Below the pieces are notes generated by a model. The model searched no databases. It had not been told where the DNA came from and saw nothing but the letters and a program-made list of their open reading frames with translations. A program made the translations under genes and the position numbers. Below, one piece after another: positions 32,297 to 43,824 of a stretch of 64,000 nt of DNA. This stretch comes from Cyclaneusma minus (Eukaryota > Ascomycota > Leotiomycetes > Marthamycetales > Marthamycetaceae): NCBI GenBank assembly GCA_037179335.1, contig JAKZHN010000015.1:744001-808000 (forward strand), read 5' to 3'. Numbering within the stretch: the first letter of the stretch is position 1; each line of letters starts with the position of its first letter.

Positions 32297-35200
32297 TCAC
32301 AGCCATGCATTAATCCCTAACCCATCCCAGCCCAACGAAAGCCAATCATCCGGAAGTTCAAGCCCCGGTGATTGCATCTGCCAAAAAGCGCGTCAGTGAG
32401 TCAGTCACCCTCCTCCATCTCTCATCCATCAAAGAAACAAAAAGGACAAGAAACTCACCAAATCCTCCGCGCAAAAATTATCCTCCCCAATCCCCATCCC
32501 AAAATCCCCGTCCAAAACCCCATTCAGATTCTCCAACACACCACCACTCCCGCCACACTCCCTCTCCACCTCCTCCAACCTTCTTCTCAAAACCTCTTCG
32601 CACGCCCCCACTGCCTTTCGCATCGCCCCAAGCATCTCTTGTTCTACGTTGCCACCACTCGTCAACGCATCCACCTGTGCTAGCATTGCGGATACGAAGA
32701 CATGGCCGTTTACATTCGTCTCGCCCGTCTTTAGTCTCTCTAGCAGCAATTTGTTATACTCTTCAATAGCCTTTCGCAATTCGTGACGAGATAGAGAAGC
32801 AGAGGCGCTGGTGAAGAACGTTGAATGACTTTGTTGAGCCGAAGGGGGATTTTCGCGGAGTTGGGTGAGCAGCTCGACGGCAATGGCTTGAAGGGAGTGG
32901 AGCAGGATATTGCGAAACAGACCGCCTCCAAACTGGCGGATGCGCGCATAGTCGTCAACAGGTATGGGCGTGTTGCTGGATGAACCATTGGAGTTTGATG
33001 CTGTAGCAGGGAGATGCGGAGAAGGAGGGTTGTAGTGAAGCGACAACGAGGTTTCCAAGCAGACTTTGCGCGAGAAGTAGTAAGTAGGGTTTTGCTTAGC
33101 CTCAATAGCGAAAGGAAGGTGAATAGCGAGGAGGAATCGCTGAGTAAGGAGGTTGAAGATCTTGGTGTCGAAAGGGGTTGGGTGGGCGCGGTCGGTGCGG
33201 AAGGATTGGAAGAGGGCAGCGTCGGAGCGGAAAGCGGAGGTGAGTTCAATGCCGAGGCGGAGGATCTCGTCGTAAGTGGGCTCGTGGTAGAAGTCGTTGA
33301 GAAGTTTGGCAACGCGGAGACGGAGGAAAAGTGTTTTCATGAGCATGACTTGGATGCTTGATTGCGTGAATTCGGTCAGGGGCTTGGCGAGGGGAGGCGC
33401 TCGTGCTGTTTCGTCGAGCTGTGTGTCGTCGAGGTTGGAGGGGGGGCTGGTGTCGAAATCGTGGATTGAGATTAAGGGCGGTCCGCCTGAGTCCATGCTG
33501 CTTTGGACGAGAAGCTCGAGGACGGTGGCCCATAGTCTCCGCCTGATCTCGGCTTGGAAAGGGGTTATCTTGGGGAGATATTTGGGGTCGCGATGTAGAC
33601 CAGCATGTATTGCTGTGCGAACGAGATACCCTGCAGATAACCAACAGGTGTCTCCGTCGAGGTCGTTGACGTGCCTTGCTACTAGTAATAGACAGTGAAT
33701 CTGAATGCAGCTGACGTTGATGTGGTGCTTTTCTGGTGGACTCATCAACCAAGTTGTTGCTAGAGACACCCATTGTGTCACCGAGGCCCGTAACGAGAGA
33801 AACCTGCTCGTGTCCCTAACGAATGGACAGCCGATAGCCATGACCAGAAGCATCTTCATGACAAACTGCGTGCTTGCAGAATTCGGATCATTCCAGTATT
33901 GTGCATAATCTCGCTGGAAGGTCGGCACATGCAAAATTCGATATATAGACTCGAAGGTCCGGAAATAATTTGCAGTAAGCTCGTCAGCCAAGGCGCGCTC
34001 CGGGACATAGTCTCTCAATCTTTGCAGATTCGGCGGTATTAGAGATCTCCGAGATTTGATGAGTCTTGATGTGTGCTTGCACTTTTTGAAAGTATCTCTC
34101 AATTCCGAGTGTTGGCTACCTTCGGCGACATCATGTCTTATCCTCGTAATCGTTTCAAACTAGCTGGGTTAGCTTTCTCCGGCGAGTTGTGTAGTTTTGT
34201 TGTTTGGTGGATCTTACGACCTAGAGACGTAGAACGGCTAAGTATGATATCCCAGAACTTGGACAGCAGTTGAAGGAATTATGGTGTGAGAACGAGGTCT
34301 CGGATCCAACAAAAAGAATCGAGTGGACTTTAATAACGAGAAGCAGTCCACATCCTCGGATGTAGCCCAAATGATTGAAAATGAGCTCGGTATTTGGCAG
34401 CAATCCAAGTAATCAGGGGCAACCCAGTAAGTGGGAGAGATCTATAAGATTGGGGAAAATCCAAGAACCCGGAGAATATGAAATAAATGGGAGTGATTCG
34501 AGAAATTGGAAAAATCTCGAGGACTGGCAGCAATCCTAATAAGGGGGAGACTACCTGGATGTGGGGGTAAACCAAGAAGTGGGAGTACCCCGGGCAACTG
34601 GGCATAACCAGATGAGGTGATCAAGAATAATTGACACAGCCAGGAATGATCAAGGTCATCGGGGCGATAAAAATGTGAAATCAAGAAAGACGCCATGAAA
34701 CTTCAAAGCCAACGAGACCAGATACTTCACCCAAGGGACACAAAGAGACGTGAAGTAACCAAGGAAATGCAGCATACCTGGTCTTTGAAGTTAATCCAAT
34801 GACTCTGCCCAAACAGCCTCGTCTTCGAGAAAACCCCTTTCGTCCTCACCCCCTGGCCATCATTCTTCCTCCCCCCATCCTGATCATCCCCTCGTTCCCC
34901 CGAATTCGCCTCGTTCAACTGCCGCTCAATCGAACACACCTTATCCACCAAACTCCTAAAAGCCGGATTCGTATTTGGCGCCTGCACATTAAGAACATCC
35001 GCCACACCCGCCGTCTCTCCCCTCCTCCCATACCCATCCTCAAATCTCCCGATAATCGGCAATGAGTTGGAAGCATTACCTCCAGTGTTCCCATTCAGGG
35101 CACTCTGTATCGCCGGCAAACTTCTCTGCCCCGCATAATCAAACCCCGATGCACCCGGCCGATCCGGACCGGGCGAATTCAACACATGCGATAAATCCGC

Positions 35201-35593
35201 CGCGCTTCTTCTTGCCAACCCACCACCATTCACATTCACCCCATTCACCGTACTCAGCTGCCCCGGACCCGGCGAAGACGCAGCTGACGAAGCTGGACGC
35301 AGATTCCCCGGCGTCCCATAAACACCAGCAGGTGCATGCGAATACTCGGACGAGTAAGTACACGACTGGCTTCTCGAACGGATGCATTGATCGCAGGGCG
35401 TATTGCGATCGCATTTGATTTTGCGACGGCGGCATTGCTCGCATGCTAGGGCGGGACGGCGACGTTTGCGCGGTGGCTGACTTGTTGCACTTCCATCTTG
35501 TTCTGGACGTGGACGCGATGTTGGTGTTGGCGTCGCGGCGGTGCCGGGGATAGACGCGTTGCTTTGCGATTCATGGGATGTGACGGGTTCCAT
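32297..35593 (-). CDS. Zn2Cys6 transcription factor with fungal_trans domain, 865 aa
   Basis: Three exons: 35,593-34,778, 34,159-32,459 and 32,377-32,297, all phase 0. The binuclear zinc cluster uses C51, C54, C61, C67, C70 and C78, after a nuclear-localisation-like PRKRRRP. A Ser/Pro/Gly/Asn linker follows. The KTRLFGQSHWINFKDQ block is spliced to FETITRIRHDVAEG and the fungal-specific transcription factor domain (about 330-600, with FESIYRILHVPTFQRDY). The last exon adds 26 residues (SPGLELPDDWLSLGW) after an 81-bp intron with GTGAGT and CACTGAC...GGCAG. The first intron is unusually long (618 bp, GTATGC...CTAACCCAGCTAG) and repetitive inside. I infer a sequence-specific nuclear regulator; no target is evident and no metabolic cluster adjoins it. 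Confidence 0.85.
34370..34620. repeat. degenerate short repeat inside intron 1 of the Zn2Cys6 gene
   Basis: Loose repeats of roughly 20-25 bp built on GGCAGCAATCC, AATCCAAGAA and GTGGGAG words fill the long intron. GGCAGCAATCC occurs at about 34,397 and 34,526. Confidence 0.5.
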
Positions 35594-36737
35594 GATAGGG
35601 TGATGAAAATGGTCTGAGAGGCCCAGAGAGGGATGATGAGGTTGTGAAATTGCCGGACGGTGTTTTCAGCGGGTTTTTGGAAAGAGAAATGGAGGATTTG
35701 GGGTGAAGAAGGGAAATGGCCGAGATATGGGGGAGAGATGGCCGAGATGGCCGAGGGAGATACTAAATGTTGGCGATGGTGCAACAGCCGGAGTGTGTGG
35801 CATTCAAGACCATCTTCCGAGCTCCGACGGATATGATGGAGACTCTTCCGTACGACATTCCATAAGTCGGTCGAGTTTACAAGTTTGCTCTCGTAGCTGT
35901 ATATGGTGGATGTATTTTGATAATTGAGCTCAGTCGCTACTTTCTTCAGCAATTGTGGAAAACATTTGCATTGGGTATAGACATGGTCCGGGGACGAAAC
36001 GGCCAAGGGGCCCAAGGGCGTCGGACAATCATCCAGGGTCAATACATGTAGGAACAACCCCGGCCTGGCTCGACTCACCGGTATTTCGGTGATCCTCGAA
36101 TATCTGCCTGCCTGCCAAGTGCCAAGCTGACTTGTGCCATCAGGCAACTATTAGGGAAGCCGGACTATTGGCTTGCACATAGCTATTTGTGATCAAAGTC
36201 ATGGGCAACACTTTTCGAACCCCTTCGAAGCGCCTCCACATTGAAGACACTCCCCGAACCCTTCTTCCAACTTCTATCCTCGCCTAAATCAGATATACTT
36301 CAGCGTCCAGCCGCCCGCTCCGCCCGTAAGCCGTTGTTTTCAACAACGCGCGATGATTAGTAACTATAAGTAATGGCCGAACTTGCCGGATCGCTCAGGG
36401 GGTTCTGCTAAACTTGCATTATCAAGGGGGAGAAGACTAGCTAACCTAGGAAGGCTATCCCGAGTAGATCAGAATAAGGGGGGACTGCCAATCAACCATT
36501 CCAAAATCTTGAGCCCGAGGTTCAAGCCGTCTGCTCGTACAGCTATCGAAACACAAGTAGTGATACACGTGATGACAACACGTGGAGAAGACCCCAAAAG
36601 TGAAGCAACCACCCATTACGCCGTCCATACCGGCAAGAATACCAAGACCAAACGAGATCAGTCCTTAAACTGAAATAAACAACAACTCATGCTAACACCC
36701 ACTCATCTCCAAACACAGCAACATCCACACGACCAAC
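35594..36737. other. intergenic, promoter of Zn2Cys6 gene
   Basis: 1.14 kb upstream of the factor, with no supported gene. The 233-codon minus ORF at 35,446-36,147 runs in another frame through exon 1 and upstream DNA, and shows no domain. The 96-codon plus ORF at 36,383-36,673 is also unsupported. Confidence 0.5.
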
Positions 36738-39034
36738 CTAGTAAATCGGTCTCGGTTCCTGCCACCTCTGCTGGACCACCTCACTCCCCCCATCCTCCCC
36801 CTCAAAGCTGACCCGTCCACTCTTCCTCCTACTAAAGCTGGACCCCAGCTCGTTTTCCGGCAGCGCCGGCACATTCCCAATCCACTCCCACACACGACTC
36901 ACATCACCACTCCTACTCTCCCTCTGCGCCGCCCGCACATTAGCGTTCATCTCCACGACCTTCCTGACCTTCTGCCACAACTTCTCTCTCTTCTTGATAC
37001 TATGCTCATCCCTGAGCACATCATCTCTCAGCTGCCCAATAGAAATCCAAGCCTCTTCCCTGTCATCAGCTTGTGCTCGCGCTGCCTGCATGGCCAGTCT
37101 GTCTAGCGCAGTGTTGACGAGCGTAGGGACGAGGGAGCGCGTGGTCACGTGCGCGGAGTATTGGGCGCGGGCGTAGAAAGCGAGGAAGGTGAGGAGGCCT
37201 AGAAGTGTAATCTGGAGACGATGTCGCGCCACTGAGAGTCGTGCGGATCGCTTGATGGAGCAAGTGAGAGGGAGGCGCGAGAGGGACGTGGATGTGAGGT
37301 ACTCGACGTCGTTTCTGTAGGTGCGACGAAATGCCTGGTTAGTTCCTCTTTTGTCAGAATAGTGTTTTGCATGCTGGTACGAGGAAGGAAAATGCAAAAA
37401 TATTTGTGGCAGATGGTAATATTCAAGACAAAAGCGCGATAAGCAGAGTAATCAGAAACTCACTCTTCAGATCGAGCTTCGACCTCTTCTCTTCCCTTGA
37501 TCTCGCCAATAGCACCCTGCCATAGCTCTTCGAATTCAGCTTCGCTCATTCTCTTGCTTCGCTTCTTGGCGACCTCTTTCTTGAGCTCATCCATCTGGAT
37601 CTCAGCGGTTGGCTGTGTTGGCTCAGGTACTCCCTCCGCGGTAGTCAGGTCACCACACTCATACTTGGCTCTCCTCTCCCTCAGCTCCTCCACAGCCCTG
37701 TCAGCAACAGCTTTGACCCGTCGGACTTTCTCACCATCCGGCTCACAGGTAGGAGGTAGCGGGATCCAACCATTCAGGGACAGAGGGTGGTGCTTCAGAA
37801 TAAAGTCCTGCTCGCAGGAGATTTGCATCTTGTCAGAGCAGGTTGCGTGTTGGGGACAAATTTCGCATTCCGGTTCGGCGAGCAGTTTGGCCCAGTCGGG
37901 AATGTATTCATTCTGAGCAACGACTTGGTTCTGGGGTCGTCCAACGCCGCAGTAGCCAACGTCGGTCTTTTCTTGTCTGTACCAGTAGGCATAGCCTCCA
38001 AGCATAGTAAGGACCATGACCCAGAGAGGCGTTGTAAGACTAAAGCCGCCCGTCTTCTTTGGTTGGCGTCGCGGTACTACGGCGCTCTCTCCCTTTGCAG
38101 ATCGCTCTCGGACCAATTCCATTTGCTCGTCAGCCGTGAATTCTTCAGTTGGCTGCAAGCCATCGTCTTCGGGCTCAACAGCCTTCGAAACAGAAGATCC
38201 ATTCAACTTGCTGACTGGCATCTCGAATGTAGCCGAAGTAGGAGGGTGTATGTCATCATCGCCACTTGTGACATAGTCAGTGTGTCGTCTTGGTGCGCTC
38301 TTCTTTTTTGTAGAGGCTGAAGGCACTCTGCCGCCAGTCGTTCGTCTGCGATCATGGCTGGGAGTTCGAGCAAGTTCAGTCATAGGCGAGCTGCCACTCT
38401 GGAAAGGGTTTTCATCGCTGAAAGCCGATTCACGGTGCTTTGGCACGTTTGACACATTGGATAAAGCATCCTCATCCTCCTCGTATTTGATGGTACCAGC
38501 CGGCATCATCACATTGCTTTTCCTTGTCCTGCGCGCCGATTTCCTGGCAGTTTCAAGCTCCTCGAGGTTGTCCGACTCGGATACTATCCTCGCGTGTTTG
38601 CTACTCGGTCTCGGGGTTCTCTTCACTGGGCTTCGGCTTCTGGTGCTCCTGGTAGTTGGCATATCGCTCTCGCTCTCCTCAGACCTGACTCTGGATTTCC
38701 TTGTAGAGCGCGCCCTCGGGGTGGGCGGCGGAGGCATCAGCTCCTCGTCGCGTGAAAACGAAGTAGAAGCTGTAGAAGCTGAGGTGGTGCTGGCATCGGA
38801 AGGCTCGGCATTTACGATGCCGCGGCTTGTCCTTCTCGCGCGGGCCCGTTCAGCGAGAATCTTGCGAGATCGCGGCAGGATGTTTTCCTGGAAGATTTCG
38901 ATAAGCTGCGACTTCTTTGCGCTGGCCGGGTAAGGGATGTTGTAGGAGACGAGGATGGATCGGAGGCGTGGGATTGTGAGGGTTGCAGGATTGAAACCTT
39001 TCTGGAGGTAGTCGAGGCTCTCCGTATCAGACAT
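36738..39034 (-). CDS. src1: inner nuclear membrane protein Src1/Heh1-like, 715 aa
   Basis: Two exons, 39,034-37,464 and 37,314-36,738, separated by a 149-bp intron (GTGAGT, CTAAC...CTACAG). I start at MSDTESLDYLQKGFNP (39,034) rather than the upstream in-frame extension, because the helix-extension-helix fold of this family begins right there: IPRLRSILVSYNIPYPASAK (22-41) and KSQLIEIFQENIL. A long Arg/Ser-rich nucleoplasmic region follows. The first membrane helix (about 333-352, PLWVMVLTMLGGYAYWY) leads into a lumenal loop with conserved Cys (CEICPQHATC). The second helix (about 557-575, LQITLLGLLTFLAFYARAQ) leads to a C-terminal MAN1/Src1-type domain. Known homologues tether rDNA and telomeres and survey nuclear pore quality with ESCRT. 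Confidence 0.9.
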
Positions 39035-40247
39035 GACGGCGGAGAAGTCGAGATTTGGCTCGAGGGAGCAGCGTTCGATACAGGGAGTCTTTGCTAGGGG
39101 GTTGTGGTGGCAGAGCAAGCTCGGATAGCTATGCTCTTTGATGCTGGATTGATAAAAGCCAGGTATTTGATGTCCAGTTGTCTTGTCTCGCCAATAGCCG
39201 AGGTTCTTGTCAGTCTGGACGAGAGTATGGCAGTTTGCCGACTTGCGACACGGTGAGGTGAGGCTGGTTTCGTTGTTGTCAGACGCAGAATGACGTACGG
39301 CAGCTGTGGTTGATCACAAGCCGAAGCTGAGCTGAAGCAGAATAGCTGGCAGCGATTTCATGCAGTGCGCCAGGGACGGACAGGGCGCAGTGGAAGGCCG
39401 GTGTCTTCGAAAATCCTGGTAAGTGGACAGCAGGCGTTTTCGGACGATCAATGCAGCAAGAGGTTAAGCTGAGATGTCAAGGTGGCCGTGAAAAAAACAA
39501 AGCCAAAAATTGAGGGCCCGCTCGTTGCCTCGGTGGCAACCAGCCTGGCACGTGCTCTGCCTCGGACTGCGAGCCTCCGACGACATGTTCAAGAACCACT
39601 CACCTATGTTGCGCTTTTCGTGTTTGTCTGGGATTTGACTTTCATGTTGATTCAATTTCTGATATTAAAGTCATACGGAGCTTGACAACTAGACTGCCAG
39701 ACTACTAAACGTCTAATTGCTATTGGAAGATAGAGAGACGGGTAAGGTATACCGTAGACGGCCATCAGGATGGATGGATTGAATATGAACGCTCAGCAAG
39801 CCGAACCTTTCTAATTTCTGCGGTACCAGTTAGCCAGTGTCTGGTATCAGGTCTTCAGTAACTGACCATCAAGTTTCTGTCATCCGAAGCCCGAGTCAGG
39901 TCTTCAAGTCTAGTGCGATGGATTGCTCTTTGATGCAGCCTCAAGCTGAAATAAGGATGGTGTTGATGGAAGGTTAGGTATAAGCAAACGTCAAAGGTGT
40001 GGTGGCCTGGAATGTCCGGTCTGGAGTACTGCCGACGCCAATTTACTCCAGCGTCGGCGGCACAAAACACCACTGCACAGCTCAGACTACTTGTCATAGT
40101 TGTTAAATAACATCGGACTAAAACATAGTTCAATGCCTGGGGAGCCTACATCTGCATTGAACTAGCCGCATAATTCGCTGGTGTTATGAGTCTTGTACCC
40201 ACCGATTGGAAAAAATTCCAACAAACTAGCTTCGAAGACTGTACAAC
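39035..40247. other. intergenic region
   Basis: 1.2 kb between src1 and the tRNA gene; short ORFs only, no repeat noticed. Confidence 0.5.
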
Positions 40248-40332
40248 GGGGCTGTAACTCAGTGGTAGAGTGCCTGCTTTGCATTATCAAGATGACTGCA
40301 TGAAGTCCAGGGTTCAATCCCCTGCTGCTCCA
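40248..40332 (+). tRNA. tRNA-Ala (anticodon TGC) with 13-nt intron
   Basis: A cloverleaf can be drawn. The acceptor is GGGGCTG/CTGCTCC with the alanine identity pair G3:U70 and one U:U mismatch (6:67). The D arm is ACTC...GAGT. The anticodon arm is CCTGC-TTTGCA-[intron]-T-GCATG with anticodon TGC and one C:U mismatch. The variable loop is AAGTC and the T arm CAGGG-TTCAATC-CCCTG, with discriminator A at 40,332. The intron (40,285-40,297, TTATCAAGATGAC) sits after position 37, the standard place. A T run at 40,334-40,338 can end Pol III transcription. The two stem mismatches leave open a slightly degenerate copy. Confidence 0.85.
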
Positions 40333-40340
40333 GATTTTTC
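40333..40340 (+). terminator. Pol III T-run terminator
   Basis: GATTTTTC directly after the tRNA discriminator base. Confidence 0.7.
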
Positions 40341-41324
40341 GTTCTTTTGCCGCCCTTTTTACCTCCACGGTGCTGGCTATCTCGACAGGTTAAAGGGGCA
40401 AGAAAATCCCTTGATCACACACGAAACCACATGATAGAAAAGCTCCAGAACAGGAGATTGTGAAGACTTTTGCAAAGAGCTTTCTTTACACATGTGTTGA
40501 CCAAACACAAGGTAAAGCGTGACTCTGGCATAACTGCATACATAGTATGACAGACTTTGGACGATTTGACAGGGCACTTCACAAGAAACACATTTCTGTC
40601 ACAGCTCGTCGATTCTCGACGTGCAACAAACTTGTTCTCCCTGTCTTTCACATGCAGAGCCTGATTGTGTGTGGCTTGGACACCTACGCCACAGTTCAAG
40701 CTCAGCCACTCAAAGCGGTACGACGCGCGGCGGCTTTGCCTCTGCCTCGCGAAAGCATCTCCAATTCTCAACAGTAACTTCGAGCAATCGAGTCAGAAAT
40801 ACAGCAGTGAGTCACAAATTGCATGGCAGGTCAGGAACAAAGAAAAGCCGACAGGTTGGGGCCATTTCTAGCTGGAGCCAACCAATTGAAGGTTTACTCG
40901 TCGACCCCCGCGAGCTTGAAGCTTTCCTATGTGGCCTCCATGTCGCCACCCGGGAGATCGTCATTACAAGCCACGAATGCGGAGACCCTGAGACTCACTC
41001 CCACCCTGCATCAGGCTGCCAAAACGAGTGCGTAAACACCTCTAACAGCCTTTCCGTTGCCTTCTCCGTTCTTCTTGTGTCTCACAAAATCCATAATCGA
41101 GCGTACGAGTGGCGGCTGCCTACATGTAGCTACGTACGTAGCTCCCAGGCTGCGACTGTGAGTGGACTGACTCGTCTCCTTGTACACGCGTTTCGTTGCT
41201 TGCCTGTCAAAAGTCAAAGTATATATTACCTTGGCCATTTCCTCTCCATCCTGCTTCTTCATCTTCTTTTCAAGATACTTTCTATCTTGCCTACCTACTA
41301 CCTTACCTCAACGAACACTCCATC
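40341..41324. other. promoter region of Hsp20-like gene
   Basis: About 980 bp. A TATA-like GTATATATTACC lies at 41,219-41,230, about 95 bp before the ATG. I looked for heat-shock elements and saw only weak partial matches (TTCAAGATACTTTC near 41,269-41,282). ORFs here (for example the 399-codon frame at 40,621) are out-of-frame shadows that enter the Hsp20 gene. Confidence 0.45.
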
Positions 41325-42902
41325 ATGGCTTTCAACGGTCAGAACAACGCTCAGGCTCAGGCTCTGTGGGACTTCATCCGCAACATGCAAGCTTCCCAAC
41401 CTCACAGCTTCCCTCCTCGTCCCCCTCCCACCGATTTTGACGCCACTGGGGACGCTCATCATCACCATCCTCCTCGTCCCCCTCCCACCGATTTTGACGC
41501 CGCTGGGGACGCTCATCATCACCATCCTCCTCCTCCGCCTCCACCACCACCACACTTCGTCCCCTGGGGCAACATCCCAGACTTCTCTCAGTGGTTTGGC
41601 CCTGCTGAACACTGGGGCGGACACCATGGCGAAGAACCTCCCTTCCCTCTCGGAGCATTCGGGTCTTTCGGGCCATTTGGTCCTCAGGGACGCGGTCGCC
41701 GTGGCCCTGGTCGACGAGGACATCATGGTCCTCCTCGACACCCACGTCATGATGACCACTGGTCTGGAGGCGAGAGCGACGACGAGCCGCAGAATGATAG
41801 TGCGGAGGACGTTGCTATGAACACTGCCGAGAAAGACGGCGAGAAGGAAAAACCGACTGAGAAGGACGTTGATGAGAAAAATATCAATGTACCTGAAGGC
41901 GAGAAGGGTACATCCCCGCCACCATCCGATAATGGCGAAGGTCCATCTCACCGCGGCCCACCTCCTCATGGACCACCTCCTCATGGACACCATGGACCTC
42001 ATCGCCACGGCGGTCGCAGGTCTTTCGGCGGCCCATTCGAAGGTCCCTTCAGCGGCCGCTTCGGCTTCGGACCTTTCGGTGGCCCATTTGGTGGCCGCGG
42101 AGGTGGACCTGGTCCTCGCGGAGGCCGTCACGGAGGACCTGGACCTCACGGACCTCCACCTCATGGACGCCGCTGTAGTCGTCGTGGCGGAAGCCCTGGG
42201 CCTCACGCTCACGGTCGTCGCGGACCCCCTCCCCCTCACGGCCCACCTCCTCATCACCGAGGACCCCATGGACCTCACGGGCCCCATGGACACAGACCTG
42301 GTCCTCCTCCTTCCGACGCTCCGGCATTCGACATGGGCGCTATGATGGCAGCGCTCACCGGACATCCGCTCTTACAAGCGCTTCGTCCCCTTGCCGAAGC
42401 CAACGGCCTCGCCCATCTCTTCGAACCCGTTGACGCCGCCGCCAACTCCGGCGTCGATGCAGCTCCAGGAAATGCCACCAGACGTCCAGAGGGCACACCT
42501 GGCGATGCCGACCAAGCGACGTTGAATGGCGACGGCGATACTTTCACGCCTCCCATGGACATATTCAGCAACACCTCCGGCTGGACACTTCACATCGCTC
42601 TTCCAGGCGCCAAGAAAGAAGATATTGGTGTCAACTGGGATGCCGATAGAAGCGAGCTGAACATCACGGGTGTCATTTATCGAAACGGCGATTCGGAGTT
42701 TTTGAAAGGGCTTGTGAGTGGTGAGAGGAAGGTTGGGGTTTTCGAGAGGATTGTGAAATTGCCACTGCAGGATGAACGGAGCGAGGGTTTGGAGGTTGAT
42801 GGTGATGGGATTGTGGCGAGGTTGGAGGATGGGGTTTTGGTGGTTAGGGTGCCGAGGGTGGAGAAGGGGTGGACGGAGGTTAGGAAGGTTGATGTTGAAT
42901 AG
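41325..42902 (+). CDS. Hsp20/alpha-crystallin protein with very long His/Pro/Gly-rich N-terminus, 525 aa
   Basis: Single exon from CATCATGGC at 41,325; the open frame continues upstream to 41,196, but the start chosen follows a TATA box and CT/AC-rich leader. The alpha-crystallin domain is at the C-terminus, about residues 405-525 (SGWTLHIALPGAKKEDIGV, then LNITGVIYR, VFERIVKLP and VARLEDGVLVVRVPR). The first 350 residues are low complexity: a duplicated PPRPPPTDFDA-GDAHHHH unit, a Phe/Gly-rich part, an acidic KDGEKEKPTEKD part and long PPHG/HGPP repeats. Typical small heat-shock proteins are 150-250 aa, so this is more than twice the usual length. A holdase role for unfolded proteins is expected; the His-rich repeats could bind metal or promote condensation, which is speculation. 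Confidence 0.85.
   Translation: MAFNGQNNAQAQALWDFIRNMQASQPHSFPPRPPPTDFDATGDAHHHHPPRPPPTDFDAAGDAHHHHPPPPPPPPPHFVPWGNIPDFSQWFGPAEHWGGHHGEEPPFPLGAFGSFGPFGPQGRGRRGPGRRGHHGPPRHPRHDDHWSGGESDDEPQNDSAEDVAMNTAEKDGEKEKPTEKDVDEKNINVPEGEKGTSPPPSDNGEGPSHRGPPPHGPPPHGHHGPHRHGGRRSFGGPFEGPFSGRFGFGPFGGPFGGRGGGPGPRGGRHGGPGPHGPPPHGRRCSRRGGSPGPHAHGRRGPPPPHGPPPHHRGPHGPHGPHGHRPGPPPSDAPAFDMGAMMAALTGHPLLQALRPLAEANGLAHLFEPVDAAANSGVDAAPGNATRRPEGTPGDADQATLNGDGDTFTPPMDIFSNTSGWTLHIALPGAKKEDIGVNWDADRSELNITGVIYRNGDSEFLKGLVSGERKVGVFERIVKLPLQDERSEGLEVDGDGIVARLEDGVLVVRVPRVEKGWTEVRKVDVE
41415..41540 (+). repeat. in-frame 60-bp tandem duplication in Hsp20 gene
   Basis: CCTCGTCCCCCTCCCACCGA and the following 40 bases recur immediately with one or two substitutions (ACTGGGGACG versus GCTGGGGACG), duplicating 20 codons ending in four histidines. 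Confidence 0.85.
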
Positions 42903-43824
42903 GGGGTTGGGGGATGAGCGCGATGATTATGAAGGGGCGTGAGGGCTGAACGCGAAATTGATGGATGGGACGTATACATGAGATCTGATTAGTGCTGGGA
43001 TTGGACTTTTATGATCTTTATTTTCGTAGGGCATTTCCCCACTTTCATTGATTATTGCAGGAGTCGGCTATTACGCCTCCATACCTACCTACCTAGGTAC
43101 ACTATATTACTTTAAAAACAAATAAAAACATGTTGCCCGGGGGGCACATATACAAATCTCTGGAGATCCTCATTATGATATTTTTCCCATTTGACTCTTG
43201 AGAAATATGAAGTCAAGACTGACTGCTTGAATCACCGAAGCACCGAAGCAAAGATACTCCAGGAATCGAAAACAGCGATGGTCACATGACCTGCGATTTA
43301 GAAATTTGTTTTGTTGCACGTCGGCTTCAGGGACCTCCAGGGCTTGTGGACGATTTGATGCCCTGTAGCCAGGCTATTGACACTGAAATGCCCCCCTGGA
43401 GCTGCCTAGAAGGCCCTCAATACGCTGTAACGAGCCTCGAGGTAGCTCCTGCTCTGCTGAAGCAGCTTCGGACTCCTCGCGATTTTGACAGACATAATAA
43501 AAATGGTACATTGCTACTTCACTGTAATTAGCAGTTAGCAAAGACCTTAAAATATAATCATACAACCTACCTATTAATACGGAATTTTGTCACTCGGCGT
43601 CGAGGGGCAGCTTTCGGTTCAATCATAATCGTTTAGGAAAATACGAACCCGAGGCCTGCACCCTCTCCACCAATCAAACGCCCGGCATTTCCCGCTCCCG
43701 TCTCCAGCTGCTGCTTGCTCCGAATCTTCAATCATAACCCAACGCCAACATAATCCACGGCTCACCTTCACCACGCAAACAACCTCCACTCCTCCTCTCT
43801 GCGCCCTCGAGCTCAATCGTCGCA
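42903..43824. other. intergenic, nothing recognised
   Basis: About 920 bp with short ORFs and a small CCTACCTACCTAGGTA motif; it should contain the QCR9 promoter. Confidence 0.5.

Noticed and set aside
34221..34696. Minus-strand ORFs inside the long intron as extra exons of the Zn2Cys6 gene
   Set aside because: Joining them introduces stops or breaks frame, whereas a direct join gives a continuous family-like sequence.
35446..36147. 233-codon minus-strand ORF
   Set aside because: Out of frame with the Zn2Cys6 gene and overlapping its first exon and promoter; no domain.
40621..42365. Long ORFs (399 plus, 355 minus, 158 plus codons) over the Hsp20 locus
   Set aside because: Shadows made possible by the His/Pro/Gly codon repeats; only the frame ending at 42,902 contains the alpha-crystallin domain.
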